Shown here piece after piece: positions 1 to 11,987 of a stretch of DNA of 64,000 bases. Within the stretch, counting starts at the first letter, position 1; each line of letters opens with the position of its first letter. Made by a program: the position numbers and the translations under genes. The notes beneath the pieces were generated by a model. That model was not told where the DNA came from. It made no database searches and saw only the letters and a program-made list of their open reading frames with translations. Source of the DNA: Phymatolithon calcareum (taxonomy: Eukaryota > Rhodophyta > Florideophyceae > Hapalidiales); contig OZ345362.1 in assembly GCA_977006965.1 (NCBI GenBank), positions 2,108,001-2,172,000 on the forward strand. The letters are read 5' to 3'.

Positions 1-279
1 CCAGACAGTTATAGAACTGACATCACAGGAAGGGAGGCCCAAGAGAACGCCAAGTTGGGTCCCTGACTCGCACGTGCGTATCGAGGTAGCCGTTAGATCT
101 AACTGTGACATGATAGTGTCGGTATTCGTGGGGTGTGATATGCATCCCCCGGCTAGAGGTTGAAGAACCCGATAGCTTATAGGGCACCGCTCATCGCAGC
201 AGTAAAGGATCGCATCTCAAGCAAGCCACAATTGGCGAGAGCGAGTGCCGACTACCTTGCCGACCCTGAGAGTGCAACA
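1..279 (+). repeat. 5' LTR of Ty3/gypsy element, cut by the window edge
   Basis: The sequence from base 1 to about 279 recurs after the coding region in the pieces 7592-7694, 8072-8232 and 10356-10382, so it is the right part of the 5' LTR. It ends in a CA-type terminus (GCAACA), after which the two copies diverge. I count about 3 mismatches over the first 104 bases and about 8 over the next 137, roughly 95 percent identity, so the element is not recent. The LTR start lies outside the window. Confidence 0.75.
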
Positions 280-350
280 GATATATCTTTTTCGCGAAAA
301 TGACTTAAGGGGAATCTATTTGTTAGCATTCGCCGAGCACTGCTCGCGTC

Positions 351-1335
351 ATGGCGAGTAACGGTTCTCCGATGCTTATATCCGAAACGCCGCCGAAATC
401 GTCGTCTAATGCTCGTAAGCAGACGATAGTGGAAACCTTGGAAGCACTGATGCTGATTGGAATGAGTTTCCGTGACTTAATGAATTTTCGGAAGAAGCGG
501 GAGAAGTACGAGCCTGTTTTATTGGAGAAGAACAAAGAAGCAGGCGTTAAACTTACGCTAGCATCACTTGTCAACTCAGTGGATGGTACCGTTTTGCAGC
601 TCATGTGCATGGGAAAGTATATCAACAAGACCACAATTGACGACGTGACGGAAGAAGATGTTCGTTCGGTGATTGAGAAGAGCTCAACAAGGAAACCGGG
701 AAATTTCGACTTTGAATCCGTGGAAAAAGCCGTTGCGAAGGAGCACATGAAGATGTCAATTTCGGGAGAGGAAAACCAAGTCGATACACTACTTCTGGAT
801 TACATGAAAACCCTTGAGAATGGAGGATATTCATCTTTCGTAAGTGACTGTCCCAAGCTGGCAATTGGACATGTTTGCGAGCGGCTAAAAACCGCCGCTG
901 CTCATGGAGATGATTGCAGACGAGTTCCATAAACATGCAGCAGCTGGATTGCAGAAAAAAGACTTCTAAAAATTCATCACTGAGGTGGGGCGTGTGGCCG
1001 AGATTGTCGAGAAGACCCATATACGCAGCAATACGAGCGCAAAAAGCGAACATGAGAATCTGGAAAGGGAGATGTACCGCACCCGAAAGAAAGGTGGCGA
1101 GTCTGTCGAAAAAGAAGAAAGGGAACCTACACTTAGGAAAACGAGAAACTTGCCGGCCTGTTTACACCAAGAGTGCGATGATAATCATTACATTGCAGAC
1201 TGTCCGAAGTGCAAAAACGATGAAGCATTGCAGAAGAAATTGATCGACGAATATAGACAGAAAAAGGGAGATCACTCCAAAACCCGGAAGAAGAAGACGC
1301 AATCGATGAAGTTTGTTGGATCGAAAGATGCTTAA
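351..1335 (+). pseudogene. Ty3/gypsy gag-like region, frameshifted
   Basis: The first open frame (351-932, 193 aa) has no recognisable enzymatic motif, as expected for a capsid-type protein. The frame then shifts, and a basic segment continues to 1335 (985-1335). This second part holds a zinc-knuckle-like cluster, CLHQECDDNHYIADCPKC, with spacing C-x4-C-x3-H-x4-C. That differs slightly from the canonical C-x2-C-x4-H-x4-C knuckle but fits a nucleocapsid. Position right after the 5' LTR and before protease/RT supports a gag assignment. The frameshift makes the copy non-functional. Confidence 0.6.
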
Positions 1336-1608
1336 AACCACTCCACGTTATTCAGTGCAAAGTTTGAAGATTCCGTGGAGGGATTGGTCCTGGCGGACAA
1401 CTGTTCCAACTCTAATCTAAAGCCACCTCACGTTTTCGAGCAAATTATGAAATCATGACCTGCCGTTCAAGTAACCAACCTGAAGAAACCGGTCGTATTC
1501 GGACTCGCAATTGAGAAAATGGAAAATGCAACTTAGACCGAACTCAAAAGTACAAGAAAAATCAAGGCCGGTGTCGAACTCAGAATTCGCCACAGCAGAA
1601 CTCTCATC

Positions 1609-3657
1609 ATGCGCAATATCGAATGGTTTGTATGCGAAGAACCGGCCGAACATGTGCTACTGAGCCGTCATGTTCTCGAAGGACTCGGACTGAACACGAA
1701 GAATATCATCGAAGCTGCAGCGGACAAACACAAAGGAATCTTTGATGTTGGAAAGATGCAAATTGATATCATTGACGAACCGTCCGAAGGCACGATTTCC
1801 AAGCTGATGATAAAAAATGCCGTCTAGCACAGCTTTTGTGGCGAAAATGGATATGAGGACAATGACGATATCTACATTGACCTTGGGGACGATTCCGATG
1901 CTGACCTATGCAAACAAATAGATGCGCGAATCGAGGAAGCAATCGAAAATGGACAGTCTAAGGAAGGCAGCGAGGTAATTCGTAATATGGTGTGTGAAAA
2001 CAAAGACATATTTCGCATAAGACTTGGAGCTGGGCCGCCGGCAGACGTGGAGCCGATGAAGGTAAAGCTCAAGCCCACGGCAAGACCATTTCGTGCGAAA
2101 ACTCGGCGATACAAGACGGAGCAAAGGAAATTCATGAACAAGTACATGAAGAAGCTTGTCGGCATGGGATTTATGCGCAAAAATTCAAACGCAGAATGGG
2201 CATCACCCCCATTGGTCGTCAGTAAAATTGGATCGTTCGTGAGGTTTCGATTCACGATTGACCAGCGTTTTATTAACAGCTATACAATTCCAATGGCTTG
2301 GCCCATGCCTAATGTTGAGGCTGAGCTAATGAACTTTGAAGGAAGCACTTGCTTTGCTGTGATTAACTTTGTCAGTGGATATTGGCAATTGCCCTTGGAC
2401 AAAGAGACACAGGAACTTCACAGCATTATCACACCGGATGGCGTCTACTCTCCAACGAGAACGCTAAAAGGAGCGTGCAACTCTGTTGCTAATTTCCAGG
2501 CCAAGATGCACCCATTATTCGCGTCGGAAATCACAGACCTTAAGGCCTGATTGGATGACTTCATACTCTACGCAAACAAGGAAGAGAGGCTGTTCAAGTC
2601 ACTCAGAACGTTTCTGAAATATGCTGGAAGCGCCGTTTGTTTATTTCAGCCAAGAAAGTTGTACTGTTTGCTATACAAATACGTTGGGTCGGTCGCTTAA
2701 TCTTGAAATAAGTAGTGAAGATGGATCTATCACGCGTGGAAGGATTCCAAAACTTGGACCTTCCTGAGACAGCTGGAGAGCTAAGCCAATTCGTGTACTG
2801 CTTGCGATGGACGTCAAACTGCATTCCGCAGTTCGCTAAGAGAATCTCTCCTCTGGTAGAAGTAATGGAAGCTGCATTCAGAATGTCCAGTAAGCGGACT
2901 AAAAAATCGATCGAACGTATACCACTCAATGATTTTGGGGACTAGAGCACGTGGACTCTTTCAGTGAACTTAAGAACTCTCTGCATGAAGCAGTTAGCCT
3001 GGCATTTCCAAAGAAAACGAAGAGAATATGCGTTTACACAGACGCTTCCGATAAGTTTTGGTCTGCGGTGGTTACTCAAACAAACCCGGAAGACCTCTCG
3101 AAGCCAGTAGAAGAACAGCAACATGAGCCGCTGGTATTTCTTGGAGCAAAGTTCAAAGGTGGTGAAGTTCATTGGACCACTTGTGAAAAGGAAGGCTTCG
3201 CTATTTCAAGGTTTTCAGGAGACTGGACTACCTTTTCTGCGACGATCAGCCGGCACACGTTTTTACGGATCATCGCAACTTGCTTTTAGTTTTCGCTCCG
3301 CTTGTAATGCAACCTAATGTGAAGATGCATGCAGTTGGAAAAGTTCTTCATTGGGCAAACTTCTTGTCGGCATTTCCAACCACTATTGAACACATCGAAG
3401 GTGATCGGAATGTGTTTGCCGACATCTTAACAAGATGGCTTCAAGGTTATCGAGTCGAGAAGCGAAACTTAAAAGTTGCGAAACTCGCGTTCGTCAACAA
3501 CATTGTGGAGTCACAGGCATCTCATTTGTTTTCATGGCCAAAGTTGGAACAATTTAAAGAGGCGCAAGCGCGTCATACCTCTAATCGGGAAACAACTCAT
3601 CTGAAGACGGACTTTGGTACAAGAACAACTGTAACTGGATACCGTCGGAAGCCTTAG
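1609..3657 (+). pseudogene. Ty3/gypsy pol: protease-like, reverse transcriptase and RNase H, degenerate
   Basis: A short protease-like open segment (1609-1827) precedes the RT. The RT (1987-2550) shows the substrate-grip and palm series: LVVSKIGS, FTIDQRFINSYTIP, then FAVINFVSGYWQLPL, where the catalytic Asp of motif A is Asn. A stop codon falls just before LDD, the remnant of the Y-x-D-D motif. RNase H motifs follow (YTDASDKFW near 3030). The stretch is broken by several stops and frame changes. It is clearly a Ty3-type polymerase that cannot be active: motif A lacks its Asp and motif C is interrupted. Confidence 0.8.
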
Positions 3658-3665
3658 ATTTTCAA

Positions 3666-4898
3666 ATGAAAGTTCTGGTAACTGCGCATTGTGGAACAGG
3701 CGGTCACCGCGGCTGTGCCGCAACTGAAAGTTCGATTCGCGAACATTTTGTATGGAGGAATTTGAAAAGTGATGTTGACCAATTTGTTAAGCACTGCATT
3801 CATTGTATCGTCACGCGCACTGGAGAGCGCGTCCCGCGGCCTCTTGGAAAAGCCCTTCACGGAGACTATGCAAACGAGGTTGTTCATGCTTATTTTCTGT
3901 ACAAGGTCAGAGGGACGGACGAATTCAAATACGTTCAAGTGCTTCGAGACGATCTTTCATCCTGTGTTCGGCTTTTTCCGTGCAAGAAGCCGATAGCGAA
4001 TCTATGTCGGAGGCATTGACGCAATGGATTGCGGCCTTCAGAACAATGAAGTGGCTCGTTTCCGATCAAGGCTCTCTATTTAAAAATGAAGTTCAAACGG
4101 CCCTGATGAAAGAGATCCGAGTAAGGCATCACTTCACCACGGCCTATTCACCGTGGGCAAACGGAAGCGTTGAGCGAGTTTGTCGGGAAGTACTCAGGGA
4201 AACCAAAGCGCTACTCTCAGAATGGCCTCTTGCTTCTCAAGACTGGCCTGGTGTCCTGGATTGCATACAGAGCGTGCTAAACCAGTCACCAGTACAGTGT
4301 CTGGGCTACCGGTCCGGGGGCGTATTCCGGATGCCGCTTGAGGCATTCAAAACTATTAAGCCCAGTCGTCCTCTTTTGCGTGCGCTACCTGTGCTGAAGT
4401 GCAAATCAACCTTCACGGAAGATGAGACGCGAATCCGAAGACTCATCAGTATTGACTCCGTGCAGAATGCATTGGCCGAAATGCACAAGGATGTGGCTGA
4501 AAGGAGTACGGTTGCACGCGAAAGACAAGTTAAGAGACAGAACGATAAGACCGGAGTTCTTCCAGCCAACTTTCACGTAGGCGATTTTGTCTTGGTTCGA
4601 TACCCTCTCAACAAGGGACACAAACTCAATTTCTCCTGGCGCGGCCCTCGAAGAATTTCTCAAATCGTCAATGCATACGTATTTGAAGTGGAGAAACTTA
4701 TTGAAGGAAGGCAAGAGATTGTGCATGCCCACCGCCTAAAGTTTTATCATGCTCCTGCAGATGGAGAGGAATTGAGTCCTGAGCTCCTCAAATATCCTGA
4801 GCATTCCAAAACTACGTATATGGATGTCGAAGCAGTGCGAAATATTCGCGATGATTCGGAGGGCATGCAGGTTCTCATTGAATGGGAGGGTCTACCAG
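3666..4898 (+). pseudogene. Ty3/gypsy integrase with chromodomain-like end, frameshifted and split by a hAT
   Basis: The N-terminal part (frame 3666-4019) has the HHCC zinc-binding pattern (HCGTGGHRG then CIHC). The core continues in another frame (to 4898) with VSDQGSLFKNE and AYSPWANGSVERV, holding the second Asp and the Glu of the DDE triad. The first Asp seems to be lost (VVHAYFLY). A GPRRI/HRLKFY segment and a chromodomain-like stretch (VLIEWEGLP) follow. Coding is cut at 4898 by the hAT element and resumes at about 6961. Frameshift, catalytic loss and insertion all mark a dead copy. Confidence 0.8.
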
Positions 4899-6957
4899 TG
4901 TCTGGTATTGGAATTATTTATTTTTATTCTTTTCTCGCGCAGTGTCGAGAATAAATATCAAGCTGTTGAACGTAGAAGCAATAAATTATTGTATTCAAGT
5001 TCATTGAGGAATAAATAACTGGTTATTCCCAATTATTGGATCCCTCTAGCTACGTTGTGTCACAATAGCATTGACGTCTTCGATCCCCCACGCACCCGAG
5101 TTAGCATGAATGAACATCTGCTTCTCGAAGGTTGCAGGAATAACGCTTCTTCTTCTGTCATGCAACGTAACCAGCGATAGAGAAAAGCCTCTCGCACATG
5201 TTCGACGTTGGTACAATGAATCGCAAGTCCATATACTCTGAATCAGAGGAAAGAACGCTTTTTCGACGCTTCAATGCGCGCTCGGCTAGCGATAGTGAAC
5301 TTTCATCAACAGTAAAACTCGCAGCACAGATAACATTCTTCAATTTCTCTGTAGCAAATAGCTCAGCCGCTGACATCGCAGAAACGCGTTTCTCCATAAT
5401 TTTCACAATTCCGGACTTGAATTCAGGGTGATGGATGATTGCCGCCGTCGAGCCAAAGCGGACAGAAACTTGTGGAAACTCTTCTATCACCGTATCGAAA
5501 AATACCCGGGCGTTCGCCATCGATACGTCATCATTTTGGAGAGCATTGGTAATTGCATCGAATGAAGTAAACTCCTCGCATAACTACTCCACTTTTCGGT
5601 TTTGGCATGTGCTTAATGTTAGAGCATCGACCTCGTCAATATTCAGCTAGGGTAGAAACTCTCTGATAGCCATATAGCGCTTGAGCATTTGCGCTGTCGA
5701 TGACCATCGTTTCACATTGCTCCGGTAGGCACGTAAGTGCGTAAAGTTGCGGAGTTTTGCAGCCGGTATAGGGTACGATAGCTTATGCATGATTGCCCTG
5801 GCGTTCTCAGTAATGGCTTGGTGCAGGCGTATTATGTCCTTCATAGCCAAATTAAAACGGTAGCTCGCACAACACACAAAATTTACACCGCATAAGTCCG
5901 CCAGAAACTTGCTTGTCGAGCAGTTGTCGCCGATGAGTGCAAAAACATTCGATAGCAATTTTCCGAACACACTTAGTACGAACTTGAGAAATTCGTGGTG
6001 ATTAGCCGCGCTATGTCCTTCTTCGTCTTCGAAAGGAGAAAAACCCAACAAACACTTCTCGTAACCGTGTGTCGTATTAGCGGGAAAGGTAGGGAATATC
6101 ACGACATATTGAGTATCATCAGCCGTCCAACCGTCAAAAGCGAGTGCAAAGTTCGACGGAAGGTGACGTGAGAGTTTCGATTCGACGCTTTTCGTGAGGG
6201 CATCGAGGAACATCATGACGTTCTTGTAGGTCATGGAATCAAATCGACAAGAAGCAGTGTAAATAGGGTTCTCGGCGACAGTAAACGGCAGCAGGCCTTT
6301 GACCATAAACTCTAGCCAGCCGTGGGCGTGCATCATTTTGCGAGGATAAAACAGAGAGACAGGCCTCGAAATTTGCGAGGTATTTGTGGTCGACTCTTTC
6401 TCAGCGCATAAAGTGGTCAGTTCGCTTGGATACTCGGATTGAACGTGACTCACAAAAATTCGTGTAGCCCCGTCACGCTCCACACTTGCAAGTCCACACA
6501 GCGGAGTTGGGATCCGACTGCGTGAAAAACTCATCGCGAACATTCTTACCGAAAACTAGCGGCATCTTGGCTGCTACCAAACGGTGCTCGCCTGGTCCAC
6601 AGTTCCCTTTGTACTTTGTTGATTGCCATGATTTTCACAATCCTAAATGGGGAGTCCGCAACCGACCCGTCATGCGCTATCGATAACCAACATTACTCTT
6701 CAAGAATACCATCGGGGATGCACACCATCATTTGGGCCCAAATAAACCACATAATTGTCGGGGCAGAATGCTGCCATGCTTCCCTAGTGACGTAGACTTA
6801 GTCGGGCGTTCTCTAGTGAATAATGCTTCCAAATAAATACAATAATTGTCGCAACCACTACGATGTCAATAAATACAATAAATATGCGCGACTCAGGAAT
6901 AAATTATTGGATCAATAATTTAAATAATTACTATAGCAATTATTTTTTCCAATGCTT
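4899..6957. mobile_element. hAT element 1, inserted in the Ty3 chromodomain
   Basis: The Ty3 reading frame breaks after 4898 and resumes after 6957. Flanks TCTACCAG (4891-4898) and TATACCGG (6958-6965) match at 6 of 8 bases, as expected for a decayed 8-bp hAT target duplication. The ends share an ATTGGAA-containing inverted repeat, imperfect elsewhere. The interior carries a minus-strand hAT transposase remnant and AT-rich subterminal sequence. Decay of the target site and of the transposase suggests an old insertion. Confidence 0.75.
5158..6543 (-). pseudogene. hAT transposase pseudogene (element 1)
   Basis: Open segments 5647-6543 and 5158-5520 lie in one frame and are separated by at least two in-frame stops. 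Recognisable hAT features are the first catalytic region AFDGWTADDTQY, the second region LIGDNCSTSKFLADLCG followed by a Cys/hydrophobic pattern (NFVCCASYRFNLAM), and the C-terminal dimerisation signature IVPTSNMCERLFSIAG. No N-terminal BED finger is visible. The family inserts with 8-bp duplications, matching the flanks. Stops make this copy inactive. Confidence 0.8.
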
Positions 6958-7107
6958 TATACCGGACAACATCGATCACACCTAAGAACCGTTCACACAA
7001 ATGCATGAGGATGTTCCAGAGCTCTTGGATGACTTCTTGGGGTCCAAAGGAATGCGCAAGTTGAAAGATAAGGCGAGATCTATGCTTGTCAATCGGGCGG
7101 ATAACTA
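6958..7107 (+). pseudogene. 3' end of the Ty3 chromodomain/tail coding region
   Basis: After the hAT insertion the Ty3 frame continues: residues DNIDHT, a stop where a Trp codon is expected, then EPFTQMHEDVPELLDDFL and a basic tail ending in a stop near 7107. The second Ty3 fragment in this window (31.5-32.4 kb) has the matching series SDWTWQKIEELHEDVPEELAAF, which shows that the two sides of the hAT were once contiguous. Confidence 0.7.
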
Positions 7108-7694
7108 AATGATCTAATCTTCCGCTCTGCGAAGAAATTCAGAACCTCCACGGTAATGAATCAAGTGCAAAGAATGGTATCAGGCCCATGATCCACGGGG
7201 CAAGGTAGTCTGGCAGCTTTGAGCAAGCGCAAACGCAAGCCGATAGAAAAGTTTCTGAACAAGGTGCTGAGTGGATGTACAACAACACGTAATGTACCAA
7301 AGCGCGTTTTGACAGCACGCACAAGGTCCATGGGGCAATGTGCCATCTCACTGGTGATCTTAAACTGCAGTGTATGTCTCTTGTTGTCGAGCAAGAAGGC
7401 AAAGAAAGACACTGACAGCAAAAGACTTAGGGGAGATCCTATAGAGCGACCACGTCGGGTGGACATCCGCAAGTGTCAGCTCTTAATAACGGACAGACAC
7501 GATAGCCGAATTAATCACAGGATTGGAGGCACCAAGAGATCTCCAAGTTGGGTCACTGACTCGCACGTGCGTATCGCGGTAGCCGTTAGACCAGACAGTT
7601 ATAGAACTGACATCACAGGAAGGGAGGCCCAAGAGAACGCCAAGTTGGCTCACTGACTCGCACGTGCGTATCGAGGTAGCCGTTAGACCTAACT

Positions 7695-8071
7695 AGTTAA
7701 AATCCCGATCGTCTTACCGAACGACCTACCAGGAGTGCTATATATAAGGGACAGAACTGCGAGGTTGAGATGCCTGAGAGTCATTTTCAACAGAGTTCCT
7801 TTGTGGAGAAAATCCATTCTGGCGAAATACTTTGGGACTGGTGCTGTGGTAGAGCTTATCGTATTGCAACGTATACTGCGGTCTATGAAGATGAACCAAG
7901 AAACGGAAGATGAATGCAAAAGACTTACTCGGGCCCTCACAGGGAGAGAAATTCGAATTAAGGAGATATTAGATGGAGAGTAGAGAGATGAGTATCGAGA
8001 ACAGCGAGAAGCTGCCCTGTTACTCAAATTGAGCCTTTGGGACCTTTTAAAAGATATCAACATATATCCCC
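7695..8071 (+). mobile_element. 5'-truncated LINE (family 1) tail in the LTR
   Basis: The LTR sequence is interrupted by a 377-bp insert flanked by TTAGACCTAACT (7683-7694) and TTAGACCAAACT (8072-8083), a 12-bp target duplication with one mismatch. The insert encodes the C-terminal part of the LINE polyprotein (7735-7983; motifs RDRTARLRCLRVIFNRVPLW, ECKRLTRALTGREIRIKEIL) and ends in the shared family 3' end CAACATATATCCCC. Heavy 5' truncation is typical of target-primed reverse transcription. Confidence 0.85.
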
Positions 8072-8232
8072 TTAGACCAAACTGTGATATGATAGTGTCG
8101 GTATTCGTGGGGTGTGATATGCATCCCTCGGCTATAGGTTGAAGAATCCGATAGTTTATAAGGCACCGCTCATCGCAGCAGTAAAGGATCGCATCTCAAG
8201 CAAAGCCGCAATTGGCGAGAGCGAGTGCCGAC

Positions 8233-10347
8233 CACGCTTGGTACCAATATTATTTTTATTGTTTTTATTGCAATATATTGCAATAAAGCCGTAATTGCCC
8301 TGAGATGTACTTGTTGCAATAATTATTGCAAAAGTAATGGCATATGATCGAAAATCAAGGTACACCCTTGCCCTCCTCGGCCCTGGCAAGATCGTTGTAC
8401 ACCGCTGCGGTACCGGATCTGTAAGGGAAATTTACGGAAAAGGGTTATAGAAGCTCCCCACACAGTTTACGTATTGAGAACCAGAACATCACGCTATAAG
8501 GTGCCTTTTAACATCCCTCTCTGTCCGAAAGGTGCTGACTGCCGGGACATTGTTGAAATCGCTTTTGAAAAAGGAAAGGAGTATACTAACCCATACAGCC
8601 ACTTGAAGAGTTGCATATCTGGAGGAAGCGAAGATCACGTTTTTCAGATCTACAGAGATGCGCTCGCCAGTCTACGGCGCCACCAAGCAAGCTCGTTTAT
8701 CGCCACGCACTCACCAATGGCATTTCTCGCAACTGACAAGGAAAAGACCATGTACGGGTACATTAGATTTGTCGTCTACACGTCCTTCCCGGTGTCACAT
8801 GTTCAAAGCGAGGAATATCGCAAGTTTTCGTGCTTCCGTGAGAAGTTCTCAACTCGGATATTCAAAGAGACATTATTCAGGCTCGTTGAGCTCGTCAAAC
8901 TGCGAATAAGAGACGATATTGCTGATACCAAAGGAGCCATTATGCACGATGGATGGAACGCCAATGAGACACATTACTTGGGTGTATACGGCTTTTTCAT
9001 GAGACGTGTGAAGATGCTGGAAAGAAGCACCGCGCGCGAGAATGAAGAGCTCGCTATTGTGCTTCTGTCTGTGAGTCCTATTGCGATAGTAGAAGATGAT
9101 GATGTTCAAGGAGGCATGTCGGATCTTGAAACCGCTACGTTCAACGCACACGCTCACGTGCGTCAACTAGAAGACGTGTTCAACTCCTTCGGGGTCAACG
9201 TGCATATCTGGGCAGTTTGTCAGGTTACTGACAACTGCAATGTCAACAAGTCAATCGCCAGGCTTATGGAAATCGCTCATGTTAGCTGTGGTAGTCATAA
9301 GCTCAACCTAGAGGTGAACAAGATGGTTGTCAGTGACGATAGACTCCAAGCAGCGATAGACTCAGTGCATGGAACGATGAAGGACTGCAAAAAACTGAAG
9401 AACCGAGCAATACTATGCAACCTTACTGAATTGGCTCCAGTTATATATAATGAGACACGTTCGTCCGGAAAGTATCATATGCTCAAGCGCTTCAACCGCA
9501 TACGCGAGCAGTTAATCGACGCGGCAAAGGCGGAAGGAGCAACGATAGCTATGGACTAGCGAGAGCAGTTCCGCAACAGATCTATGCTGTACCCAAGTCA
9601 GTTTAAGCAAACCAACCAGGTAAATCTGGAACTGCAGACGCACGGTGCTTCGTTGTCGGACTGTCGCTTGATGAGTTGATTTCAGCATTCGAGTAGTGCA
9701 AGTACGATGTCAGCTTGGAAAACACTACATTTCATTTCGTGCATCAATTGTGTGTGACCCACCATTCGAGTCGGGAGTTGTTAAGATACAGCGCGCTGAG
9801 TCCGACACTATGACAAACGAAAAGAAGGATGCATGCAAGAAGCTCAAACTGGAACACGATGACTGTATAACAAGCTCCATCGGCGGATTGGGTCGAGGCC
9901 GGCTGTCGATGGCGGAAAGATTTGCCGTAAAAATGCGCAAGCGTGCCGAGGTCCGTGAGACTTATATAAATTGCGACTTTATTCTTAGATCAACTGCCGA
10001 GATGAAGAGGCTTTGGTCGGTAGCCAAGAATGTTTTGACAGATAATCGCAAGAGGATGACACCGTTATTACCAGAAGCCCTGCTATTTCTGAAAGAGAAA
10101 AAAAGGTTACTGGGACCAGCAATCGGTCTCCGTGGCGATGAACACTGGCCGGAGCGTAAGAGTGATCCAACGCGTGAGTGAAGACATGGCGCAGGAGGAC
10201 CTCAATTAGATTCTGTTATTGCAATTGGTATGGGAAGAATGGTCAGATATTGCAATTCCTATTGCCTTCAAACTTGCATTATTGGTATTGTAATTGCTAT
10301 TGCATCATGTGCCCGAATAAATAACAATAATATTGGCACTATCCCTG
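8233..10347 (+). mobile_element. hAT element 2, perfect 8-bp target duplication
   Basis: The LTR reads GTGCCGAC at 8225-8232 and again at 10348-10355, a perfect 8-bp duplication; the uninterrupted site is seen at bases 245-252. The terminal inverted repeats align over about 28 bp with several mismatches: CACGCTTGGTACCAATATT at the left and CAGGGATAGTGCCAATATT as the reverse complement of the right. The 2115-bp interior holds a plus-strand transposase remnant. Good preservation of the duplication implies it came after the Ty3 element and probably after hAT element 1. Confidence 0.9.
8474..10181 (+). pseudogene. hAT transposase, broken (element 2)
   Basis: The first open frame (8474-9559, 361 aa) contains IMHDGWNANETHYLG (first catalytic Asp region), VTDNCNVNKSIARLM (second Asp region) and the Cys/His pattern VSCGSHKLNLEVNKM. 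A second frame (9696-10181) carries the C-terminal dimerisation part (ERFAVKMRKRAEVRE to AEMKRLWSVAKNVLTDNRKR). The two are out of phase with stops between. A donor-like GTAAAT near 9617 allows a spliced intron, but I could not find a convincing acceptor, so I treat it as broken. The final residues ...LLPEALLFLKEKK are the usual hAT end. Confidence 0.8.
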
Positions 10348-10382
10348 GTGCCGACTACCTTGCCGACCCTGAGAGTGCAACA

Positions 10383-10868
10383 GCGCGTAAGCGGTGACGA
10401 CCGCTCACCATGCGAAAGCCCTTTCCGGTTGTCGAAGAAGAATCAGAGAAGAACAACAGGTTTGTCCTCTGGTTGTGACCATCCCTTTGGAGGACCCTCC
10501 CCAGTCCGGCTTTGCCGAACTGTGCCCCAGCTAGGTGAGCTCGCGCTTACCCAATTCATATTGCCGTGTACCTGCCGAGTTGGTGTTCCCACCACACTCA
10601 TGAACCTCACGCGGACGTTCGGACCTGCAAGGAGGAGTTCGTACAATTGTCAGTAAACTTGCGATTCTCTTACATTTCCGCTTTCTGCGTTGCACGACAC
10701 CTATCCCCATCGCAACAGTGCCCTGGCGAAGCCCTGCATTGCGAGAGAAGCACCGTGGACAAATATCCTGCATGTATGGATGTTTCTCACTGATTAACAC
10801 CTCATTAGAGTCCTTGAACGCCCATCGGCAGTTCGGTAAGGTCGATCTCGAATGCGGCAGTAATGATA
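10383..10868. other. Unassigned sequence between the Ty3 LTR and the inverted duplication
   Basis: No gene is recognisable. The last 35 bases or so weakly match the outer end of the right arm (shared GCAGTTCGG and surrounding bases), so the true outer limit of the inverted duplication may lie within this stretch. Confidence 0.4.
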
Positions 10869-11547
10869 ACATATGACACTTATTGCAATAGATCGGAGGC
10901 CATGGGTGGGAAACCGCATGTGGGCTGAATTAGGCGTCCAGAAGCGCCGACACTACAGAACCTGGGCTAGGGGAATTTGCAGTTTGCCGTTTGTGAACAT
11001 GTACAAAGCGGAGGAGAGAGAAGAGTTCGCTTGGAAACCGAGAGCGTGTGCACACATTTTGCTTCCGATGTGATAATTTAGTGTCGTCAATTCGACTCCC
11101 TTCCATGACCTTCCGACACTCGCACACAATGTGCACACCGTACACTGACGAGCCAATAAGCAATCAAAAACCTTCTTCTTCCAAGTATTCGGAGGTATGA
11201 CAAGTGGAAGGATCGAGCGGCTCCGGCTTCTGTGCAGGACTCAACCGCCCCTCAAGTGAGCACGACGCTAATATCGAATACATTCGGAACGGCAGCAGAG
11301 CGCCACCTGGAGACCATACGTATGAACCTAACAAAGTATGAACTGGACTCCTGAGAAATGATAAGAACGGAAAAGGCATTAGACTCCATACTATTCTACA
11401 GCGTCACCATAATTGACAATACGGAAAATAACGAGTCTCTGTATTAGGGACCAGGCGATATACTAGAATGAACAAGTTACGAAAAGCTGCTCCCGTACAG
11501 TCTTATGAGTGTTAATGAGGGCTTTCAAATAAACAACTAAACAGTTG

Positions 11548-11987
11548 GGATGGATGGATTTCTGTTTTATTGAAGCTCCCTTAGTCAATTATCATTGCAC
11601 CTGAGAGACTTTTCGTTGCGCTACTATCCTTCGCTTACGTTTTCACTTTGATTTCGGACATTTTCTTTGGACGGTATCAACTGCCATTTCCAGCATCTTT
11701 TTTTGAATATCGGAAAGTCGTTGCTTGGGCATTAAGTTTGAGATAACTGTGAGAGCTTCATCGAGTTCGAAATCTTCGTTTCTTGCTTGTTCTTGCCAGG
11801 GATATGGGAAGCGGTGAAATGACCAGTGCGTACAAAGAAGCCTGTGCTTTGCTTTTTTGAGGGTGAGGAATGGTGGTAGTTCGTTCTTGATGGGCTGAGG
11901 AGGGCGCCGGCCCTCCTGTCCTGTGGCTTTCGAAGGGAGACATGCTTCCCATTCTTCTTTTGCGTTCTTCAGCGTTCTTGCGTTTAC
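11548..11987 (-). mobile_element. 5'-truncated LINE (family 3) nested in the family-2 tail
   Basis: CAACTAAACAGTTG occurs at 11534-11547 and 11988-12001, a perfect 14-bp duplication. The 440-bp insert between them is in minus orientation. It holds a C-terminal coding segment (11643-11990, about 115 aa) and a 3' end GAGCTTCAATAAAACAGAAA followed by ATCCATCCATCC. The same type of tail (GAGTTTCAAGTGAAC or GAGCTTCAAGTAAAC, then ATCCATCC) appears at about 36586-36615 (+) and 41362-41400 (-), so this is a dispersed family. Confidence 0.75.

Larger units (their letters stand above)
7110..10382 (+). repeat. 3' LTR region of the Ty3 element, split by two insertions
   Basis: Pieces 7592-7694, 8072-8232 and 10356-10382 together match bases 1-279 of the window. 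The start of this LTR cannot be fixed because the 5' LTR is cut by the window edge; 7110 is simply the first base after the coding tail. Within it, a segment of about 66-70 bp is imperfectly duplicated at 7526-7591 and 7623-7691 (both contain GACTCGCACGTGCGTATCG). The LTR is interrupted by a LINE tail (7695-8071) and by hAT element 2 (8233-10347). Confidence 0.65.

Noticed and set aside
7219-7656. 145-aa plus-strand frame in the 3' LTR region
   Set aside because: It lies in the non-coding end of the Ty3 element and includes the tandem-repeated LTR segment; no domain.
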